The position numbers and the translations under genes are program-made. From positions 1 to 64,000 of the forward strand of contig NZ_JAUSVA010000003.1 in NCBI RefSeq assembly GCF_030813695.1: DNA of 64,000 bases. Reading direction: 5' to 3'. The notes beneath the pieces are model-generated. The model did not search any database. It worked only from the letters and a program-made list of their open reading frames with translations, and was not told the DNA's origin. Of this stretch, positions 8,485-18,259 are shown piece after piece. Position 1 is the stretch's first letter; every line of letters begins with the position of its first letter. Source of the stretch: Kitasatospora herbaricolor. GTDB taxonomy: Bacteria; Actinomycetota; Actinomycetes; Streptomycetales; Streptomycetaceae.

Positions 8485-9942
8485 CTACTCTCCTGCTGTC
8501 GTCGTGAGCGGGAGGTAAATCCGCCACTGCGCACGGTGCCACCGGATGTGCTCCAGGGCGATGTCGTGCCGGGGGTCGGTTGCGAGGCGCCGTCGGGCTG
8601 TGTTGGTGACCGTTTCAATGACCCACAGGTCGTCGCTCAGGTGGAGGCCGCCCTGGTCGAACTGTGTGTGGCAGTTCGAGCACAGGCATAGGACGTTGCC
8701 GGTGTAGTCGTGGCCCCCCTTGCTCAGTGGACGGATGTGCGCGCCTTCGCTGATCGCCTGCCGTGGTCCCGGGATCCTCAGAATGCTGCCGCACATCTGG
8801 CACTGGTTGCCGTACCAGCCTTTGACGTCCTGGGCTACCGCGCTGTCTCGTTTCAGTTTGCCGTTGCGGTCCCTGACTCCCCTGGTCGGCACGGCGGCCG
8901 GGGCACTGCCGCCAGCAGCACCGAGCGGGGAAAGCATCCCCGAAGGCAGTACCTGCCGAGAGCCGGTCGCGGAGGTGACTTGTGCGCTGGTCTCACCGAG
9001 AATGCCGCCGACAAGGTCGAGGTCTCCAGGGCACAGGAGCCGGGCCCGGTCCCAGCAGGACCGGGCCACCACGGACCAGGCCGCCTCGACATGGTCCCCG
9101 GTGATCACCTTCGTGTCCTCGGCGAGGGCGAGAGCCGCAGCAGCGCGGTGGGTATGGCCGTCGAGACGGAAGAACTGGTCCTGCGGCAGAGCCCCCTGGC
9201 TGTCGAAAAGGTCCTCGGTGAGCCGGACGGGCCAGAACTTCGCTACGGCCTCACCGGTCATCGTGAACTCCACGTGGCGGGCCGACAGAGCATGGTAGAT
9301 GCGGATGAGTCCCTCGACCGCCTCTACCGCCGCTGCGGGCGGGGCGGTCTGCGCATCGTAAATCCAGTCACGCTCCGGCATCTCCCACAGCACACCGATC
9401 CTTGGCGCGTTCCCAACGGAGCCGAGCCTACGCAGAGGCTGCAGTTCGCTGTTGGGGCGGTATTCCTCTCCGTCCCAGGCAGTCCTGAGGGTGCTGGCGA
9501 GGAACTCGTCGGAGGACCTGCGCGAAGCATGCTTGACCGGGCTGCCGGTGAGCAGCATGGAGAACGCCGTGCCGGGCAGGGTGCGCCTGGTGGTTGCAGC
9601 GCGAGCCGTTCGGAGGCTACTTTCGGTGGTGATGTCCGTGTGGAGGGTGAGGTAGGGGAAGCGGCGCGGTTCCAGGCCAGCGTCGCGCAGGGCGGAGGCC
9701 AGCGAAGGCTGGTTCTCCCGGGTCAGGAACGCTCCCCACACCAGGCAGGGCCGCCTGCCTGGCAGGTGAGCTGCGGGGGCCACGGCGGCGGACCACCAGC
9801 ACAGGGCAGCCGCGTAGGCGTCCTCGATGTGGACACCGTCCTGCAGCTGTATCCGCCGTGCGACATCCCTCAGCGGACCGCGCATCACCACATCTGCCAT
9901 GTGCTCTCCCCCGACACCAACCGTTCCGCCTTTGATGATCAT
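8485..9942 (-). CDS. HNH endonuclease with long uncharacterised N-terminal region
   Basis: 485 residues. The C-terminal roughly 120 residues form an HNH nuclease with zinc ligands: CQMCGS, then EGAHIRPLSKGGHDY, then NVLCLCSNCHTQFD. The first 350 residues are not recognised. They include an arginine-rich stretch and a helical part (RLDGHTHRAAAALALAEDT ... GDHVEAAWSVVARS) that loosely recalls the lid region of DUF3987-type ATPases, but I see no Walker A. It could be a truncated ATPase fused to HNH, or a distinct specificity domain. It is convergent with the ABC-3C operon and upstream of tap-tpg in the same direction. A role in defence is inferred from context only. Confidence 0.7.
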   Translation of the reverse strand: MIIKGGTVGVGGEHMADVVMRGPLRDVARRIQLQDGVHIEDAYAAALCWWSAAVAPAAHLPGRRPCLVWGAFLTRENQPSLASALRDAGLEPRRFPYLTLHTDITTESSLRTARAATTRRTLPGTAFSMLLTGSPVKHASRRSSDEFLASTLRTAWDGEEYRPNSELQPLRRLGSVGNAPRIGVLWEMPERDWIYDAQTAPPAAAVEAVEGLIRIYHALSARHVEFTMTGEAVAKFWPVRLTEDLFDSQGALPQDQFFRLDGHTHRAAAALALAEDTKVITGDHVEAAWSVVARSCWDRARLLCPGDLDLVGGILGETSAQVTSATGSRQVLPSGMLSPLGAAGGSAPAAVPTRGVRDRNGKLKRDSAVAQDVKGWYGNQCQMCGSILRIPGPRQAISEGAHIRPLSKGGHDYTGNVLCLCSNCHTQFDQGGLHLSDDLWVIETVTNTARRRLATDPRHDIALEHIRWHRAQWRIYLPLTTTAGE

Positions 9943-10233
9943 CTCTCACTCCTCGCTGGCGGACGCGGTCGACTACCTCGTCCGCTGGTGTTGCGCCGCT
10001 GCGTGCTGGCGACGGCGGCCGGCGTTGTCCGTCTCCCAGGATGATGGAGGGCAGTCACACCTGCCGGGCCTGCAGCCGGATGGCGTTGCCCTGCGGGAGC
10101 ACTGGACTGCGTAGCGAAGGGGGGTCGGCTTCGCCACGATCGCCTCGGGGCGGAGCGGAACCAGCGGTGCCGCCGATCGGGCGGCCGATCCGGTCGGGCC
10201 TACAGCCCCGCCTTGCCCAAGCGATCCTGACTG

Positions 10234-10782
10234 TCAGTCGATGCCGAAATCGAGGTAGCTGATGTCGTCGAAGGCGACCTGAAGGCTCGCCGCCCGGTTG
10301 CCGGCCTGCTGGAAGTAAGTCTCCTGCAGGCCCTGCGCGATGATGCCGGCCTGCTCGCGCTCGTCCGCGCCCGCGTCGCGGGCCTGGAACAGCCTCTGCG
10401 CGATGTCGCCGGGCAGCCACTGGCTGACGGTGCGCTCCCGGGGGTCGTCGGTGGAGCCGGCGGAGGAGGCGAAGCCGAAGCGTGCTCGGCCCGACAGCTG
10501 GAAGCCGCGGGTCTCGGCCGAACGGCGGGCCCGCTTCCTGATCCTGGGCTGCCATGTGGCTTTCACCGCGTCCTCGATGGCCTTGGCGGCGGGCGGCTTC
10601 GGCGTGACACGGGTGCCCTGGAGCCACCGCTGGACCGTGCGCTGGCTGACGCCGAGCTCTTGGGCGACCGCCTTGGTCGATCCCCTGTGCACCTTGACCA
10701 GGAAGCGGACCCGGGCGGCGGTGGACTGCGGGATGGGCCTGGTGCGCATGGCCCGCTCCAGGCCCTCTTCGATCTCCCCCAT
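10234..10782 (-). CDS. tpg: Terminal protein Tpg
   Basis: 182 residues, the usual Tpg length. The N-terminal half has a helix-turn-helix (KAVAQELGVSQRTVQRWLQG) followed by KPPAAKAIEDAVKATWQPRIRKRA; the C-terminal half has RARFGFASSAGSTDDPRERT, then ISYLDFGID at the end, matching the Streptomyces Tpg family. Tpg is covalently joined to the 5' ends of linear replicons and primes end patching together with Tap and polymerase. The ATG at 10782 is chosen because GGGGAG lies seven bases upstream; it starts four bases after the tap stop, so the two genes form one operon. The pair about 10 kb from the telomere confirms a linear replicon. Confidence 0.93.
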   Translation of the reverse strand: MGEIEEGLERAMRTRPIPQSTAARVRFLVKVHRGSTKAVAQELGVSQRTVQRWLQGTRVTPKPPAAKAIEDAVKATWQPRIRKRARRSAETRGFQLSGRARFGFASSAGSTDDPRERTVSQWLPGDIAQRLFQARDAGADEREQAGIIAQGLQETYFQQAGNRAASLQVAFDDISYLDFGID

Positions 10783-10786
10783 CTGC

Positions 10787-13183
10787 CTACTCCCCTTCCG
10801 CAACGGCGTCGGTGCCGGGCTTGATGTGGCGGGCGGGGTTCAGGCCGTCCGCGATGTACTGGGCCACTTGCGCCATCGGGCGGGTGCCCTCGTGCTTGAC
10901 CATCCCCGGTGCCACCCCCAGGCGTAGCGTGCCGGAAAGCTGGCGGCCGTCGGCGTCGAGGGGGACGACGTCGAGAGCGCCGGGTGCGTCGGCGGGGTAG
11001 ACGGCGCAGTCGGAGAGGACGGCGATGGGGTAGCGGCCGGTTGTGGCGGCGGTTTTGCGGAGTTTGCGGTGCATGTTGACTCGGGCGGTGGCGATGACGG
11101 CGGCGCGGATGTCGGGGCGCCAGGTGGGTCGCTCCAGCGCGGGCCAGGGCTGTCCGGGTCGGTAATCGGCGCCTCGGGGCTTTTCGCGGAGCTTGCCGAT
11201 GCCGCCCTTGGCGGTGGCCTTGATGGCGGCGAGGACGGCGAGGTCGATTTGGTCGCCGTCCTTGAGGTGGGTCATCGCTTCGAGGAAGGCGTGGGGGTCG
11301 GTGAGGTCGGCGGGTACGCCGAGGCGGGCCATGGCCTTCTTGTAGGCGGTGGCCAGGCGGTCGTGCCAGGGGTCCAGGTAGGGGCCGCTCTCGTGGCGCA
11401 GCCAGCCTTCGAGCGGCTGGATGCGGGCGCCGAGTTCGGTGGCGTAGGCGATGGTGGGGGTTGCGTACCAGGCGGGTCCGGTGGGTGGGGTGCCGTCGGG
11501 GGTGAAGGGGTTGGGCAGGCGTGGGTCCAGTTGGAGGCCGGACAGGTCGACGAGCCAGCAGCCGGGGGTTTTCTTGTCGAAGGCGGGGCTGAGTTCGTGA
11601 ACGGGCTCGGACAGGCCTAGGTTGAGTCGGTTGGCGGCGGCGAGGAAGGCGGTGTTGACGTCAAGTCCCACCGCGTACGGCAGTGTGGCTTCTTCGTCGG
11701 TGAGGGGGCGCCACCAGTCCCAGGCCTCCTCCATCAGCACCTCGTCCGGGCCGTCGCCTCGGCCCTGGGCGTGGGGGTGGACGGCCGGCAGTTCCGGCGG
11801 GGCCGCGTCGAGGGCGTGGTGGAGCGAGCCGGGTACCGGGCCGGACACCCAGCCGCCTTCCGAGGTGCGGACCGGCTTGGTCGGCGGGCGCAGCGCGGTC
11901 ATCAGTTCCAGGCCGGAGACGGCGGTGGAGCCGCGGGGGGTGATGACGGTGGTGGCGTAGGTGCCGAGCAGGCGGGCCAGGGCGTCCGCGTCGAGGTCTT
12001 GCGGTACGTGCCAGCCGGCTGAGGTGAGGGCGCCCCATTGCGGGATGCAGTACTGGACGCATTCGCGGCCGCCGCCCTCGGGGCGGCGGAAGACCCGGGC
12101 CCAGGGTCCGAAGCCGCGTTGCGTCAGTTCCCAGCCGGCCCGGTCAAGGGCCTTGAGGGCCTTGTGGGTGGCGGGCAGGCGGCCGAGGCGTTGGTCGAAG
12201 TCGTTGCGGTCCTTGCCGGGGCGGGGCAGGCCGAGTTCGGCGGCCGCCGCGTCTGTGAGGACGATCAGCGGGTCGCCGTCGCGGCCGTACTGGTGGAGGC
12301 GGGCGGCGCCGAGGCCTGCGGACAGTGCCCACTGTGTCAGTGCCGCGATGGTCCTGCCCTTCGCCGGCAGTTCCACGTCGAGGAGGCGGCCGTCGGCGAG
12401 GTGGGCGACCAGGTGAGTGCCGCTCGCGTCGATGTCGACGACAGCGAGCGGCCCGGCGGGGAATCTGGTGGCGGCCTGCTGCTGCCACTGCGGGCGGGCC
12501 TGGCCCTGCCCGGCCGGCTTGCGGGCCGCGGTGGCGGCCTTGGGCGGTGTTCGCGGCCCGTCTGTCGGAGCGGGCCGGCGGCCGGCCGCAGTCGCGCCAG
12601 CGGCGGCAGCGGGCTGCCGGGGCGCGGCCGGATCGGGGCGCCGCGAGGCGTGGTCGTGGGACATGGGTGTCGGGGCGGGGGGACTGCACCAGTCGCCGCC
12701 GTGCATGGGCCGGCCGCCTGCGCGGTAGACGGAGGGTTTGCCGCAGCGTACACAGGGCGCGGGTTCGGCGAGGACGAGTTCCCCGGTTGGGGTCTGGTCG
12801 AGCATCACCGGGGCGGATTCGGTGGGCGCCGGTGTGGCGGGTGTGGGTGCCGCGGGCGGTGTGTCCGCTGCGCGGGTCGGGGCGAGGCCGGCGGTCTGCG
12901 CTCTGGTGAGCCAGCCGGATTGCTCACCGGTTCCGTGGCGCAGTGCCAGGACGGCGAGCAGCCGCACGTAGGCCTCGCGTTTCGGCGGCCGCGGTTCCGT
13001 GCTTCCGGCTTCCCAGCGCACCAGCGTCTCCCGGCGCACCTTCAGCGCTTTCGCGACGTCGTCCTGGGTGAAGTCGGCGAGCTTGCGCAGCCGTTCACGC
13101 TCGGCGGGCGGCGGCAGGTCGTCCTCAGGCTTGGGTCGGTTGAGCAGCGCGTCCACCGCACTGAACAGATCGTCGACTGGCAT
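10787..13183 (-). CDS. tap: Telomere-associated protein Tap
   Basis: 798 residues from the ATG at 13183, preceded by GGAGGT with ideal spacing (an in-frame start at 13201 has no such site). The N-terminus has an XRE-type helix-turn-helix (FTQDDVAKALKVRRETLVRWEAG). A proline/alanine-rich linker containing CVRCGKPS (about residues 110-210) follows, then a long conserved region (VVDIDASGTHLVAHLADG, YAVGLDVNTAFLAAANRLNLG, KGGIGKLREKPRG, VNMHRKLRKTA) typical of Tap. Tap binds the folded telomere overhang and recruits Tpg. Two direct repeats upstream could be a binding site for its own HTH. Confidence 0.93.
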   Translation of the reverse strand: MPVDDLFSAVDALLNRPKPEDDLPPPAERERLRKLADFTQDDVAKALKVRRETLVRWEAGSTEPRPPKREAYVRLLAVLALRHGTGEQSGWLTRAQTAGLAPTRAADTPPAAPTPATPAPTESAPVMLDQTPTGELVLAEPAPCVRCGKPSVYRAGGRPMHGGDWCSPPAPTPMSHDHASRRPDPAAPRQPAAAAGATAAGRRPAPTDGPRTPPKAATAARKPAGQGQARPQWQQQAATRFPAGPLAVVDIDASGTHLVAHLADGRLLDVELPAKGRTIAALTQWALSAGLGAARLHQYGRDGDPLIVLTDAAAAELGLPRPGKDRNDFDQRLGRLPATHKALKALDRAGWELTQRGFGPWARVFRRPEGGGRECVQYCIPQWGALTSAGWHVPQDLDADALARLLGTYATTVITPRGSTAVSGLELMTALRPPTKPVRTSEGGWVSGPVPGSLHHALDAAPPELPAVHPHAQGRGDGPDEVLMEEAWDWWRPLTDEEATLPYAVGLDVNTAFLAAANRLNLGLSEPVHELSPAFDKKTPGCWLVDLSGLQLDPRLPNPFTPDGTPPTGPAWYATPTIAYATELGARIQPLEGWLRHESGPYLDPWHDRLATAYKKAMARLGVPADLTDPHAFLEAMTHLKDGDQIDLAVLAAIKATAKGGIGKLREKPRGADYRPGQPWPALERPTWRPDIRAAVIATARVNMHRKLRKTAATTGRYPIAVLSDCAVYPADAPGALDVVPLDADGRQLSGTLRLGVAPGMVKHEGTRPMAQVAQYIADGLNPARHIKPGTDAVAEGE

Positions 13184-13657
13184 GCAGCACCTCCATCCCA
13201 AAAACCTACCATGGAAGTAACTCTCAGATGTAACCCATGAAAGTCACATCTATGGGCGTCAGGCCTCCCCTCGATGTGGTCCTCACCGGCACGGAGGAGA
13301 TCACCAAGGAGAGCCCGGAGGTCTCACTCGACCGCACCACGCCACGCAGGCCAACGCCCGGATCGCGCCCGGCGCTTGCCATGACCGGCAGGTGGGACCT
13401 GTCCGCCAGCCTCGCGGCCTTGACCGAATGGTCAGCGCTCCCCCGCCCTGTTCAGACGAGGTGGCGGGCGGCAGGGCGCTACGAAGGCAATCGTCGGAGA
13501 GATGAAGAGGCGGGCCTTGCCGAAGGAACACGACGCACCGCCGCAACCCGGCGCGGGTCGCCCGGTCATCAGGCGGCAGAAGCAGCCGGCAGGAGTGGCA
13601 GGCCCGTGCCGGCCGCTCTCCCCCGCCCGGCCGGGCTCGTTGTCAGAGCGCCGTGAC
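13184..13657. other. Intergenic region upstream of tap
   Basis: Apart from the repeats at 13209-13251 I see no gene or element here. It separates the divergent tap-tpg operon from the membrane-protein gene and must hold both promoters. Confidence 0.5.
13209..13251. promoter_or_regulatory. Repeats upstream of tap-tpg, possible operator
   Basis: Two near-identical direct repeats, CCATGGAAGTAAC (13209-13221) and CCATGAAAGTCAC (13235-13247), agree at 11 of 13 positions. An inverted repeat agatgt/acatct (13226-13231, 13246-13251) overlaps the second copy. They lie 26-70 bases upstream of the tap start. The spacing and Tap's own HTH suggest autoregulation, but this is inference. Confidence 0.4.
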
Positions 13658-14650
13658 ATGCTCGGGCGCATGCTAACCCGGCAACGACGTCAACTGGCTT
13701 CCCGGCAGAGGAGGAAGGCGGATGACGCGGTACGAAGGCTCCGCGAGGATGCCGCCGTTCTGGGCATCGGACCTGTGCCGAACCCGGTGTACGTGGCATT
13801 GCGGAAGCGGTACATGACCGCGCCGCTGGCGTGGTTGGTGATGGTGCCGGTGGCCGTGTTCGAGTTCTGGCTCTTCTACCGCGGGGCCTACGGCCTGATG
13901 GTCCGTGAAGGTCCGCGTTTCCTGCCCGGGTGGCTCGTGGCCGACCTGACGGGCCTGCCCGCGCGCGGGGCGCTGAACCGGACGGCGGTTGTGCAGTTCA
14001 TACGCGACTGGGTGCTCGGCATCACGTTCTTTCTACTCGTACGGCGTACCGCGGTCGGTCTCGCCTCGATGCTGGGTCTGCGTGCGGTGACGTTCGCGCG
14101 GGTGGCCACGATGGCGGAGCTGATCAGCGAGTGCGCGGTGATCGTCAGTGCGTCGAAGCTGCGCGAGAGGCACTTTCACGGGCCGTCCTCCCTTCGTTTC
14201 GCGGCGATGACCGTACGTGGCGCCCGCTCTCTTCGAGGGACGGTCCCGTCGTTCGCATGGCATCGCCGCTCACGGCTTCGATCCCACGCGTCCCAGGTAG
14301 TAACCGCTCTGAGGGCGACCCAGATCCAGTTGGACTCCGATCCGAAGGCGTCGGCGCGCAAGCTGGCGGGGCTCCTGCTGAAGATCACCAGTAGGTACGT
14401 CGACGGCGCGGTCGGCACACTTCTGGACGACGAGGATCTCGATTCGACCGCCCGGCCCCGTGAGGCGCTCCGCCTGGCCCTGGCGGCCGTCGCACTCGGG
14501 GCAGTCGCGTTGGCAAGCCAGGCGTTCCACCTTCCGCTGCCCGTGACGGTCGCCGCCATGGTCATTCTCATGGCGGCTGTCTATCGCAGCGCGGTAGCAG
14601 CAGGCATGGGCGTCTTCGCAGCCCTGTACCCCTTGTTCTTCCCCCACTGA
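13658..14650 (+). CDS. Hypothetical membrane protein
   Basis: 330 residues from the ATG at 13658 (another in-frame ATG at 13670). Hydrophobic segments lie near residues 49-67, 113-130 and as a C-terminal pair at about 276-293 and 296-323. Between them is a soluble helical domain (ATMAELISECAVIVSASKLRE ... ASQVVTALRATQIQ ... VGTLLDDEDLDS). No enzyme motif is seen. The architecture parallels the protein at 3.1-4.2 kb, including a polar LDDEDLDS-type acidic turn before the final membrane pair. Function unknown; its position beside tap-tpg may be coincidental. Confidence 0.65.
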   Translation: MLGRMLTRQRRQLASRQRRKADDAVRRLREDAAVLGIGPVPNPVYVALRKRYMTAPLAWLVMVPVAVFEFWLFYRGAYGLMVREGPRFLPGWLVADLTGLPARGALNRTAVVQFIRDWVLGITFFLLVRRTAVGLASMLGLRAVTFARVATMAELISECAVIVSASKLRERHFHGPSSLRFAAMTVRGARSLRGTVPSFAWHRRSRLRSHASQVVTALRATQIQLDSDPKASARKLAGLLLKITSRYVDGAVGTLLDDEDLDSTARPREALRLALAAVALGAVALASQAFHLPLPVTVAAMVILMAAVYRSAVAAGMGVFAALYPLFFPH

Positions 14651-15118
14651 CTCCACCAGCAGCACCGGCAACGCACAACCGGTGCGCAGCAGTCGTCACC
14701 TGTCCGAGGGCGCTACGTAGCCGGCGGACGCCGGCCGGAGAGGCCCAGAACGCCAATGGTCCGTCCCTCGCCCACCAGGCGCCGGACCGGTACGGAGTCG
14801 CGCAGGAAGCACAGGTGGGACCAGCGCCGGCCTGGAGGTTGAGCAATGCGGAGCAGGCGAACCGAGGAGCGTAGGAGAAACGGCCCGGCGCAGCCCTTGC
14901 CCTAGGCGTGGACGGCCCTCGAGTCAGCCGGAGATCCTCCCCTGGCCCTGGGACCCGAGGGTTCCGGGTCCTGTGGCGGGTACGCCTCTCCATGCCCTAC
15001 AGCACCAGCGCCTGCGCCTGACCTCCGTGGGGCCTGACAGGGCGTGCGCTCCGCCTTTCTTCCAGCTCCGTACGTGCCTGCAGCTCTTCGGCAGCGGGCA
15101 GCCTACTGCGGCAGACCC
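14651..15118. other. Intergenic region with no recognisable feature
   Basis: About 470 bases between the convergent membrane-protein gene and the SMC ATPase gene. Codon-like periodicity is weak, short ORFs have arginine/proline-rich shadows only, and no clear terminator hairpin was found. Confidence 0.5.
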
Positions 15119-18100
15119 TCACGCGATCCGGCTCAGCAGTTGGGCAGCTGTGAGCCCCACCCGCCTGGCCTGGTCGTCGAAGCCGAACATGCGGGTGGGC
15201 AGGTTGAGGTAGTCCGACTTCGAGGGGTAGTGGAAGTAGAGAATCTGCCCGCACACCGGTGCCACGTCCCGCATCAGCGTGTCCTGGCAGGTTCCCAGGA
15301 CGGTGATGCCGTGGGTGTCGGCCACCCTGGTGATCGCTGCCAGTACCTCCCGACGGTGCTCCTGTCCCAGGGAGTCGCCGAGTTCGTCCAGGATCAGGAC
15401 ACGTCCCGGCGCGTTGGGGGCGGCCAGGAGAGCCGCGAGCACGAGGTGAATGGAGAAGAGCTTCTCCTGCGCGGTGTTGGTGACTGTGCCGTAGGAGAGC
15501 AGCGGCCCGTTGGGGTTGCGCCGCCAGCGAGGTGTCACCGCGCACCGCCAGCTGTGGTCGGTGTCCGACGGGGGGTCGACCTGGTAGTGAAGGTCAGCGC
15601 CGAATCCGCCAGCAGCGCGGTTGAGCTGGTCCAGGGCTGCGGCGATGCCGTCGAGCGCGCCGGTGACCCGCTGGACGATGACGTCCTGGGTGTGCCGAAG
15701 TTCCTCCGTCAGTGTCTCCACGGAGGAGGCGATGAAGGCGTTCTCGGACTCACGGGTGCCGCGTACTCTCTGGACGTCCTCCTGCGCGTCGGCGTCTGCG
15801 GCTTCGGTGTCGGCGAGCCAGTCCGCCAGCGCGCGCAGCGCGGCGTCGGACCGGGCCTCCGGATCTTCAAAGCCGTGCTGGACCACCCGGGCCAGCGTCG
15901 TCGTCGGGTATCCGGCCGTGTGGGATTCGAGTTCCAGCAGATGCAGACAGCTGTCGATCAAACTGTTTGCTTCCATGCGCAGTTGGACGGCGGCCCGGCG
16001 CTCGGCAGCCGGCTCTGGCGCCGGGGAGGCCTGCGGCTGAGGTGCTTCGCTGAGCAGGACGGTGTGCTGTTCGGGTAGCCAGTGCGGGGGCCAGTTGAGG
16101 AGGGTCCGGGCCGTGTCCTCCTCTTTGCCGAACGCGGCACGCGCCGTCTCCAGATCACTGTCGTCGCTGGCTGCAGCCAGTTCGTCGCGGGCCCCGCGGA
16201 GTTGCTTGGCGGTCTTGTCCGCAGTGGCGATCTCCGCGTTGAGGGCCTCGATGCGCTGCTTTCGGTTGTCCAGAGCCGCCTTCGCGTCGGCCCAGTCGCC
16301 TTCGGCCTGTTCGAGCAGGGCATGCAAGTGCGGGAAGGCGTCGCGCAGGGCGGCGAGTCGGCCGGTCAGGGAAGTGTGCAGCTCGTACAGCGCGGGGAGT
16401 TTCTCGGCGGCCAGGGCTCGTTCGATTTCCGCTTCGACCAGGGTGATCCGCGTGATCAGGCGCTGTACGAGCGCGTCCGCGTCCCCTTGTGCGGCCAGGG
16501 CCTGGGCCCGGCGGGCGCGAAGGTGGACGCACAGCGCATCCCGGCCGACCATCGGCGTGGGAAAGGCGCCGACGATGTGCACGCCGAGGGCACCCATCTG
16601 CGCGTGGGGCGGCTGGTCGGTCCAAGAGCTCTGCCGTGCGAGGGCGGCGAGGAAGCCGTGGGAGGGTGCGGGAGCCGACCTCACTCCCGGGGGGAGGGCC
16701 GGATGGCCCGTGGGGTGGCCGTCGGTTTCGGCAGAGGTGGCTGGGCTGGTGACCAGGACGGCTCCGGGGCGCTCCGCCAGGGCTTTGAGAGCGCGGGGCA
16801 GCTCGGTTTGGGGTACGCACACGGCGTCCCGCCACGGGTGCAGGGCCGCCTCCCAGGTGTCGCGCGTACTACTGTCCAGTTCGATCTGGTCGTGCAGACC
16901 CACTGCGGTGACGTCCGCCGCGTGCAGCAGCGCCAGGATCTCGCCGACCTGTCCGGCGTGCCCCTGCTGGGCCCGCTTGAGTTGGTCCGTGTAGCGCCTG
17001 GCATCGCGCTCGGCGATGCTCCGGTCAATCTCGGCGGCGGTCTTGCGCTCGGTGAGATGCCCATGGCGTGCGGTGAGGAGGAGGGAGGGTTCTCCCCCGT
17101 GTGCCGCGCCGAGAGCGCGTGCCGTGTCGAGGTCGCTGCCGGCTTTCTTGGTCTCCCGCTCGAGGTCGTTCTCCTGGCGCTGGGCGTTGATCCACTCGTC
17201 GCGGCGCTTGTTCTTGTGGGTCTGTGCCCTGGTGTGGGCTTGTTCGAGTTCCTTGAGGTTGCTGTGCGCCGCGCGCTGTTCGCGCAGGTGCCGGATGTGC
17301 TCTTCGCTCTCGTGCAGCCTCGCCTCGGCGTCCGGCAGCAGTGCCTTGGCGCTTTTCACGCGGGCTGTGGCGTCCAGGAGTGCCCGCGCGCGGGAGGCGC
17401 GGTGGTCCGCCTCGGCTCGACGGACCTTGGTGCGCAGAGCAGCCCGGCCGGCGACCTGGCGCAGGATCTCCTCCTCTTTGGCCAGGGACCGGTCGTGGCG
17501 TTTCAGGGCGGTGGCGTACTCGGTGCGCTTGTCCTCCAGGAGCTTGCGCTGGTTCTTGTCGAGTTCGAGAACCTTGGCCCGCCCGGACAGGGTGATCAGT
17601 GCGTCGCCGATGCGGTCGGGCGAGTAGGTGCCCGCTTCGAGCTTGAGCAGCGAGGGACGCGAGCGCATCTGTCCGCGTGAGGCGACGTAGGCCAGTACTT
17701 TGGGCGAACGACCGTAGAGGCGGGCGGCGAACTCGGTTGCGCCCAGTGCCTCGCTGCCAAGGCGCCGGTAGAAGGACTGCGCAGCGTCGTGCCGTTCGCT
17801 GTCGGTTCCTTGGGTGAGGAGGTGGACTCCAGCCTGGTGGCGCACCTGGATGTGAGGGGAGTCGTTGCTGATCTGAAGCCAGACGGTGTGGGGCCGGGTG
17901 CCGTCGGGTTCGGCGAAGACCCCGGCCACGTAACCGCGCTCGGCGGCGCCGACCAGTTGGGTGGAGGCGCCGGCGATGACCGGCTCGAAGAGCAGGCTCG
18001 CGGTGTTGGCGGTGCCGTTGCCGGTGGTCTGCCATTCGGGATCGCCGAGGAGCAGGGCTGTGGCGGCCAGGAAGCTGGTCTTCCCTGATTCGTTGGAATC

Positions 18101-18259
18101 CTTGGGGCCCCGGCCGGTGACCGCGATGAAGGTGCCGGGGATGAGTGCCACCGGATCGCTGGTGAGTCTGGCGACGGCGAACGTCTGTACGGCCACGAGC
18201 TGGCGCGCGCCGATCACTCCGGCCGGTGCGGCTTCGTCGGGGTCGGGGTGGGTGGTCAC
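15119..18259 (-). CDS. SMC-like ATPase of a Wadjet-like system (JetC/MukB-type)
   Basis: 1046 residues from a GTG at 18259 that overlaps the upstream stop (GTGA). Walker A is GPKDSNESGKTS at about 51-62. Two long charged coiled-coil arms follow, separated near the middle by a more globular hinge-like part (VGLHDQIELD ... PTMVGRDALCVHLRARR). The C-terminal head has the signature-like stretch YGTVTNTAQEKLFSIHLVLA and Walker B VLILDELGDSLGQEHRREV. This is the build of the MukB/JetC motor that loops and extrudes DNA. It is the last gene of a four-gene operon with a Toprim gene, which points to a Wadjet-like plasmid or foreign-DNA cleavage system. Subtype is not assigned. Confidence 0.78.
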   Translation of the reverse strand: MTTHPDPDEAAPAGVIGARQLVAVQTFAVARLTSDPVALIPGTFIAVTGRGPKDSNESGKTSFLAATALLLGDPEWQTTGNGTANTASLLFEPVIAGASTQLVGAAERGYVAGVFAEPDGTRPHTVWLQISNDSPHIQVRHQAGVHLLTQGTDSERHDAAQSFYRRLGSEALGATEFAARLYGRSPKVLAYVASRGQMRSRPSLLKLEAGTYSPDRIGDALITLSGRAKVLELDKNQRKLLEDKRTEYATALKRHDRSLAKEEEILRQVAGRAALRTKVRRAEADHRASRARALLDATARVKSAKALLPDAEARLHESEEHIRHLREQRAAHSNLKELEQAHTRAQTHKNKRRDEWINAQRQENDLERETKKAGSDLDTARALGAAHGGEPSLLLTARHGHLTERKTAAEIDRSIAERDARRYTDQLKRAQQGHAGQVGEILALLHAADVTAVGLHDQIELDSSTRDTWEAALHPWRDAVCVPQTELPRALKALAERPGAVLVTSPATSAETDGHPTGHPALPPGVRSAPAPSHGFLAALARQSSWTDQPPHAQMGALGVHIVGAFPTPMVGRDALCVHLRARRAQALAAQGDADALVQRLITRITLVEAEIERALAAEKLPALYELHTSLTGRLAALRDAFPHLHALLEQAEGDWADAKAALDNRKQRIEALNAEIATADKTAKQLRGARDELAAASDDSDLETARAAFGKEEDTARTLLNWPPHWLPEQHTVLLSEAPQPQASPAPEPAAERRAAVQLRMEANSLIDSCLHLLELESHTAGYPTTTLARVVQHGFEDPEARSDAALRALADWLADTEAADADAQEDVQRVRGTRESENAFIASSVETLTEELRHTQDVIVQRVTGALDGIAAALDQLNRAAGGFGADLHYQVDPPSDTDHSWRCAVTPRWRRNPNGPLLSYGTVTNTAQEKLFSIHLVLAALLAAPNAPGRVLILDELGDSLGQEHRREVLAAITRVADTHGITVLGTCQDTLMRDVAPVCGQILYFHYPSKSDYLNLPTRMFGFDDQARRVGLTAAQLLSRIA

